A stretch of 11,542 bases of DNA. It comes from CANKJK01 sp964400405. GTDB taxonomy: Bacteria > Acidobacteriota > Vicinamibacteria > Vicinamibacterales > UBA2999. The notes beneath the pieces are model-generated. The model was not told where the DNA came from. It searched no databases and worked only from the letters and a program-made list of their open reading frames with translations. This document shows, in pieces, positions 7,746 to 11,542 of this stretch; position 1 is the first letter of the stretch, and every line of letters starts with the position of its first letter. The stretch covers positions 1 through 11,542 of the forward strand of contig CAYNUO010000088.1 in NCBI GenBank assembly GCA_964400405.1. The letters are read 5' to 3'. Both the position numbers and the translations under genes were made by a program.

Positions 7746-8425
7746 GTGCTGGGTCCGTTCGCCAGACTCGCCGGTCACTGCGCGATCGACGGTGGCCGGT
7801 TCGTGACCCGCGCACCCTTCATCACCACCCGCGTCGCCGGTGACATGCTGCGCGGCCGCTACGAGCACGCCGAGCGCCAGGCCCTCGACAGCGTGTTCGA
7901 CCCCGGCCTGCCCGTGATCGAGTGCGGCGGGTCGATCGGCGTCCTCGCGTGTCTGATCAACCGCCGCCTGACCAACCCCGACGCCCACGCGGTCATCGAG
8001 GCCAACCCGGCCCTGCTGCCGCTGCTGGAGCGGCACCGGGTCATGAACGGCGCGCGGTTCCGCGTCGTACACGGGGCCGTTGCATACGGAGCGCCCGAGG
8101 TGACGTTCGCCGTGTCCCATGACTCGCTGGCCAGCCGCCTCGGCGGCGCGGGTCGTCAGGTGCGGGTGCCCGCCGTGACGCTGGCGTCGGTGGCGGCCCA
8201 GTCCGGCTTCGACCGGTTCGGGCTGGTCTGCGACGTCGAGGGGGCCGAGATGGACATCCTCCGTCACGATGAGGCCACGCTGGTCGAGCGTGCTGCCTGG
8301 GTCCTGATGGAAACGCACCGGTCGGCGGACGGGCGCGACCTGGCGCCGGACGTCGTCGCCTGGTTCACGAGCCGCGGTTTCCGCCACGTTCGCACTGTCG
8401 ACACGGTGCACGCGTTCGTCGGGCC
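7746..8425 (+). CDS. FkbM-like SAM-dependent methyltransferase, partial at the assembly gap
   Basis: Probable O-methyltransferase, possibly acting on a glycan made with the preceding glycosyltransferase (inference from adjacency only). Counting from GTG 7746, the SAM-binding motif I is VIECGGSIGVLA (57-68), with the acidic motif II in VIEANPALLPLLERH (83-97). FkbM-type motifs are FGLVCDVEGAEMDILR (158-173) and WVLMETH (185-191). The frame runs into the gap after FVGP (residue 227), probably close to the natural end. The start is uncertain. The same frame is open back into the glycosyltransferase stop, and the intervening 28 codons look protein-like (LLYAAGHALTTRVPFLAHL). They contain no ATG, GTG or TTG, but a CTG at 7659 overlaps the upstream TGA as CTGA. 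So either GTG 7746 or a rare CTG start is used. Co-transcription with the glycosyltransferase is likely. Confidence 0.78.
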
Positions 8426-8525
8426 NNNNNNNNNNNNNNNNNNNNNNNNNNNNNNNNNNNNNNNNNNNNNNNNNNNNNNNNNNNNNNNNNNNNNNNNNNN
8501 NNNNNNNNNNNNNNNNNNNNNNNNN
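8426..8525. other. Assembly gap of exactly 100 Ns
   Basis: One hundred unknown bases, the conventional size for a scaffold gap of unknown length. The true distance between the methyltransferase and the citrate synthase side is therefore not known. Any reading frame crossing it is meaningless. At least the end of the methyltransferase gene and most of another gene (whose tail is at 8526-8566) are missing. Confidence 0.97.
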
Positions 8526-8566
8526 TCTACGGCGCGATCATCGGCGGCATCTACAAGAAGGCATAG
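8526..8566 (+). CDS. C-terminal tail of an unidentified gene emerging from the gap
   Basis: Directly after the gap one frame reads YGAIIGGIYKKA and ends with TAG at 8564-8566, 10 bases before the citrate synthase GTG. A glycine- and isoleucine-rich end followed by lysines would suit the end of a membrane helix. Twelve residues are too few to name a family. The close spacing to the next gene argues that it is a real gene end and not chance, but this is not certain. It could in principle be the end of the methyltransferase gene if the gap is short, although that gene's other motifs do not predict such a tail. Confidence 0.4.
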
Positions 8567-8576
8567 GGCATCACGC

Positions 8577-9707
8577 GTGGCAGAGCAGAAGGCAGGACTC
8601 GAAGACATCGTCGCCACTTCCTCGGCGATCTGTTACCTCGACGGCGACCGCGGGGTGCTGGCCTATTGCGGCCACGACATCCACGACCTGGCCGAATACG
8701 CCACCTTCGAGGAAGTCTGCTATCTGCTCTGGCACCGGCGCCTGCCCACGCGGTCGGAACTGGGAGACCTGCAGTCGCAGCTGGCCGCCGCCCGGCCGCT
8801 GCCCGAGCCCGTCGTCCGGCTGATGCGGCAGATGCCGCCGGTCGACGGCATGGACGCGCTGCGCACGCTGACCTCCGCGCTGGCGCACTACGACCGCGAG
8901 GCCGCGGACGCCTCGCCCGCGGCCCAGTACCGGAAGGCGGTCCGGCTCACCGCCCAGGTCTCGTCGCTCGTCGCCACGTGGGGGCGCCTCGCGGCCGGCG
9001 CCGGTCCGATCGATCCCGACCCCGTGCTCGGTCACGCGGCGAACTTCCTCTACATGCTGACGGGCAACCGCCCGGGACCGACTGCCGTCCGCGCGTTTGA
9101 CGTCGCGCTGATTCTGCACGCCGACCACGAGCTGAACGCGTCCACTTTCGCGGCCCGTGTCTCCGCCGCGACGCTCACGGACATCTACTCCGCGGTCGTG
9201 GGTGCCATTGGCGCCCTGAAGGGGCCGCTCCACGGCGGCGCCAACGCCGACGTGATGCGCCTGCTGCTCGAGCTGGGTGAGAACGCGACGGCGGATCGGG
9301 TCGAGGGTGCCGTCCGGGCGAAGCTGGCCCGCAAGGAGAAGATCCCGGGCTTCGGCCACCGCGTGTACACGACCGAGGACCCGCGCGCCACGCACCTGCG
9401 GCAGATGTCGAAGGAGCTGGGCATCAAGGCCGGGCAGCCGTCGTGGTTCCAGATGTCGCAGCAGATCGAGGCCCTCGTGAAGGCCGAGAAGAAGCTGAAC
9501 CCGAACGTCGACTTCTACTCCGCGTCGACCTACTACACGCTCGGGATTCCGATCGACCTCTACACCCCGATCTTCGCCGTCAGCCGCATGTCCGGCTGGA
9601 CCGCGCATGTCCTGGAGCAGTACGCCAACAACCGGCTGATCCGCCCGCGGGCCGATTACACCGGCCCCGCGTATCCCCAGCGCTGGATCCCGGTCGAACA
9701 GCGCTAG
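8577..9707 (+). CDS. gltA: Citrate synthase (short, ~376-residue type; possibly 2-methylcitrate synthase)
   Basis: Condenses acetyl-CoA with oxaloacetate to citrate, the entry to the TCA cycle. The protein has 376 residues, typical of the compact citrate synthases of many Gram-positive bacteria and archaea and shorter than E. coli GltA. The N-terminus (GLEDIVATSSAICYLDGDRG) is the normal family start. Active-site residues are in place: HADHELNAST at 181-190, catalytic H219 in LKGPLHGGAN, H261 in PGFGHRVY and D312 in NPNVDFYS. An arginine in the final NNRLIRPRADYTG stretch is conserved in the family. The start is GTG at 8577, with a modest AGGG 8 bases upstream. Upstream sequence in the same frame has no family homology. 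This compact family also contains 2-methylcitrate synthases, which cannot be separated by motif here. No prpB or prpD neighbour is seen, which favours citrate synthase. Confidence 0.93.
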   Translation: MAEQKAGLEDIVATSSAICYLDGDRGVLAYCGHDIHDLAEYATFEEVCYLLWHRRLPTRSELGDLQSQLAAARPLPEPVVRLMRQMPPVDGMDALRTLTSALAHYDREAADASPAAQYRKAVRLTAQVSSLVATWGRLAAGAGPIDPDPVLGHAANFLYMLTGNRPGPTAVRAFDVALILHADHELNASTFAARVSAATLTDIYSAVVGAIGALKGPLHGGANADVMRLLLELGENATADRVEGAVRAKLARKEKIPGFGHRVYTTEDPRATHLRQMSKELGIKAGQPSWFQMSQQIEALVKAEKKLNPNVDFYSASTYYTLGIPIDLYTPIFAVSRMSGWTAHVLEQYANNRLIRPRADYTGPAYPQRWIPVEQR

Positions 9708-9739
9708 ATCAGACGTCCTGCGCCCTTGGCGAGGCCCGG

Positions 9740-9759
9740 CCCGGCGGCAGCCCGCCGGG
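9740..9759 (+). terminator. GC-rich hairpin between citrate synthase and lepA (possible terminator or operator)
   Basis: CCCGGCGG and CCGCCGGG form a perfect 8-base-pair stem with a CAGC loop, starting 33 bases after the citrate synthase stop. No T-run follows, so it is not a canonical intrinsic terminator. It ends 9 bases before the predicted lepA -10 element. Confidence 0.35.
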
Positions 9760-9765
9760 GGCGGA

Positions 9766-9774
9766 TGCTATGAT
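9766..9774 (+). promoter_or_regulatory. Predicted extended -10 promoter of lepA
   Basis: TGCTATGAT combines a TG extension with a TATGAT -10 element that differs from TATAAT at one base. No recognisable -35 exists at the expected place (about 9746-9751), which lies inside the GC hairpin. This is compatible with an extended -10 promoter. Transcription would start near 9781, leaving a leader of only about 11 bases before the ATG at 9792. Confidence 0.5.
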
Positions 9775-9791
9775 TGCGTGTTCGTATCTCC

Positions 9792-11542
9792 ATGAATTCA
9801 CAGCACATACGCAATTTCTCCATCATCGCGCACATCGATCACGGCAAGTCGACGCTCGCGGACCGGTTTCTTGAAACCACCGGTGCGTTGCAGGCGCGCG
9901 AGATGGAGGCCCAGGTCCTCGACGCGATGGATCTGGAGCGCGAGCGCGGCATCACGATCAAGGCCCACCCCGTCCGCCTGAACTACACGGCGAAGGACGG
10001 ACAGACCTACGTCCTGAACCTGATCGACACGCCGGGTCACGTGGACTTCGGGTACGAGGTGACGCGGTCGCTGGCCGCCTGCGAGGGCGCGCTGCTGCTG
10101 ATCGACGCGTCGCAGGGCGTGGAGGCCCAGACCCTCGCCAACGCGTATCTGGCCGTCGAGAACAACCTCGAGATCATCCCGGTCATCAACAAGATCGATC
10201 TGCCCAGCGCGCAGCCCGACGAGTGCAAGCGGCAGATCGAGGACATCATCGGCCTCGACGGCGATACGGCGATCCTGGCCAGCGCCAAGGCCGGTACCGG
10301 CGTGGCCGAGATTCTCGAGGCGATCGTCGAGCGGCTGCCCGCGCCGAAGGGGTCGTTCGACGCGCCGCTCAAGGCGCTGATCTTCGACTCGTGGTTCGAC
10401 CCGTACCGCGGCGTGGTGATCGTCGTCCGCGTCATCGACGGCGTGATGCGGCCGAAGATGAAGATCCGCCTGATGGCGGCGAAGCAGGACTACGAGATCG
10501 ACGGTCTCGGCGTGTTCTCGCCGAAGGCCATTCCCGTCGACCAGCTCGGCGCGGGGGAGGTCGGCTACGTCATCGCGAACATCAAGGTCGTGGCCGACGC
10601 GAAGATCGGCGACACCGTCACGGAGCTCGCGCGTCAGACGACCGAGCCGTTCCCCGGCTTCAAGGAACTGAAGCCGATGGTGTTCGCCGGGTTGTACCCG
10701 GTGGAGAGCAGCCAGTACTCGGAGCTGCGCGAGGCGCTCGACAAGCTCCGGCTGAACGACGCGTCGTTCTTCTACGAACCGGAAACCTCGACCGCGCTCG
10801 GTTTCGGGTTCCGGTGCGGTTTCCTGGGGCTGCTGCACATGGAGATCGTGCAGGAGCGGCTCGAGCGCGAGTTCAACATGGAGCTCGTGACCACGGCTCC
10901 GGGCGTGCTCTATCGCGTCACGACGACCGACGGGCAGGTGCAGGAAATCGACAGCCCCGCCAAGCTGCCTGACGCCGGCCGTATCGCGAAGCTCGAAGAG
11001 CCCGTGATCTCGGCGACGATCCTGACGCCGTCGGAGCACGTGGGCGTGATCCTGCAGCTCTGTCAGGACAAGCGCGGCGTGCAGAAGAAGCTCGAGTACA
11101 TGAAGTCGGACCGTGTACTCATCAACTACGAGATCCCGTTCAACGAGGTCGTGCTCGACTTCTACGACCGGCTGAAGACGATGTCGCGCGGCTACGCGTC
11201 GCTCGACTACCACGTGATCGGCTTCTGGGAATCGCCGCTCGTGAAGCTGGACGTGCTCGTGAACGGCGACCCGGTCGATGCGCTCTCGATGATCGTGCAC
11301 CGCGACGCGGCCTACGAGCGCGGCAAGGCGCTCGTCGCGAAGATGCGCGAGCTGATCCCCCGCCAGATGTTCGAAATCGCCATCCAGGCGGCCATCGGCA
11401 CCCGTATCATCGCCCGCGAGTCCGTGAAGGCCCTGCGCAAGAACGTGCTCGCCAAGTGCTACGGCGGCGACATCAGCCGCAAGCGCAAGCTCCTCGAAAA
11501 GCAGAAGGAGGGCAAGCGCCGGATGAAGCGCGTGGGCAGCGT
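9792..11542 (+). CDS. lepA: Elongation factor 4 (LepA), translational GTPase, C-terminus cut by window end
   Basis: Ribosome-associated GTPase related to EF-G, described as a back-translocase and as aiding initiation and ribosome assembly. The 583 visible codons form one unbroken frame. G1 is AHIDHGKST (13-21), the switch I region holds ERGIT (51-55), G3 is DTPGH (79-83) and G4 is NKID (133-136). Domain II follows (DSWFDPYRGVV). Later landmarks are EPETSTALGFGFRCGFLGLL, the SRGYASLDY motif and the LepA-specific C-terminal domain with RKNVLAKCYGGDISRKRKLL and KQKEGKRRMK. The family normally ends about 15 to 20 residues after this point, so only the extreme tail is missing. The segment after G3 reads HVDFGYEV, where most LepA proteins have a serine (FSYEV). 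ATG at 9792 gives the family N-terminus (RNFSIIAHIDHGKS). No Shine-Dalgarno sequence precedes it. Confidence 0.97.
   Translation, partial: MNSQHIRNFSIIAHIDHGKSTLADRFLETTGALQAREMEAQVLDAMDLERERGITIKAHPVRLNYTAKDGQTYVLNLIDTPGHVDFGYEVTRSLAACEGALLLIDASQGVEAQTLANAYLAVENNLEIIPVINKIDLPSAQPDECKRQIEDIIGLDGDTAILASAKAGTGVAEILEAIVERLPAPKGSFDAPLKALIFDSWFDPYRGVVIVVRVIDGVMRPKMKIRLMAAKQDYEIDGLGVFSPKAIPVDQLGAGEVGYVIANIKVVADAKIGDTVTELARQTTEPFPGFKELKPMVFAGLYPVESSQYSELREALDKLRLNDASFFYEPETSTALGFGFRCGFLGLLHMEIVQERLEREFNMELVTTAPGVLYRVTTTDGQVQEIDSPAKLPDAGRIAKLEEPVISATILTPSEHVGVILQLCQDKRGVQKKLEYMKSDRVLINYEIPFNEVVLDFYDRLKTMSRGYASLDYHVIGFWESPLVKLDVLVNGDPVDALSMIVHRDAAYERGKALVAKMRELIPRQMFEIAIQAAIGTRIIARESVKALRKNVLAKCYGGDISRKRKLLEKQKEGKRRMKRVGS

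Noticed and set aside
6133..7815. 560-codon open frame on the minus strand opposite the glycosyltransferase
   Set aside because: Low-complexity Arg/His/Asp/Val composition and full overlap with a gene bearing all GT2 motifs. It is an antisense shadow.
8526..8576. In-frame extension of citrate synthase upstream of GTG 8577
   Set aside because: The upstream residues (Ser, Arg and Ala rich) have no family similarity, and the GTG gives the normal N-terminus. The extension overlaps the end of another gene.
9798..11300. 500-codon open frame on the minus strand opposite lepA
   Set aside because: It is rich in Arg, His, Asp and Val with no family motif and lies wholly antisense to a conserved LepA frame. 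Long antisense frames are common in GC-rich genes.
1..11542. Search by eye for CRISPR arrays, tandem repeats, tRNA genes, insertion sequences and defence genes
   Set aside because: Nothing convincing was seen. Apart from the gap, coding density leaves only about 77 and 84 bases of spacer at the two larger intergenic sites, plus the roughly 83 bases before GTG 7746 if that start is used.

Overview
This is a dense, GC-rich bacterial chromosomal segment with a 100-base assembly gap at 8426-8525. The gene content is mostly housekeeping: rpoD, dnaG, mutS2, larB, a citrate synthase and lepA. Two cell-surface or polysaccharide-type genes lie among them. The codon use, the MutS2 carrying an LNVVG-type Smr motif and the CslA-like glycosyltransferase fit an Acidobacteriota-type genome (perhaps Vicinamibacteria). 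That placement is my inference from protein flavour and is not proven by anything in the window. I see no insertion sequence, phage gene, CRISPR array, tRNA or rRNA.

Left part (1-6082, minus strand): a tightly packed cluster read larB -> mutS2 -> dnaG -> rpoD. larB and mutS2 are 11 bases apart, mutS2 and dnaG overlap by one base (TGATG), and dnaG and rpoD are 4 bases apart. The rpoD ribosome binding site is built from the last codons of dnaG. dnaG-rpoD is the core of the classical macromolecular synthesis operon. Here the leading genes are mutS2 and the nickel-pincer cofactor gene larB instead of rpsU. rpoD runs off the left edge inside sigma region 2.

Middle (6083-8425): a 77-base divergent intergenic region carries a good sigma70-type promoter (TTGACT, 18 bases, GATAAT) firing rightward. 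It drives a membrane-embedded processive GT2 glycosyltransferase of the cellulose-synthase/CslA type. An FkbM-like methyltransferase follows and is cut by the gap. Together they suggest synthesis and possible methyl-modification of a surface polysaccharide.

Right part (8526-11542, plus strand): after the gap come the last 12 residues of an unidentified gene and a complete type II-like citrate synthase of 376 residues. An 84-base spacer follows, with a GC-rich hairpin and an extended -10 promoter. Last is nearly all of lepA (EF-4), cut at the right edge near its C-terminus. The continuous reading frame that seems to join the methyltransferase to citrate synthase exists only because the gap is 100 Ns, and it should not be annotated as a fusion.

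I found no convincing new biological system. The points worth checking are the placement of larB, the altered Smr motif of MutS2, the hairpin over the lepA -35 region, and the identity of what is missing in the gap.
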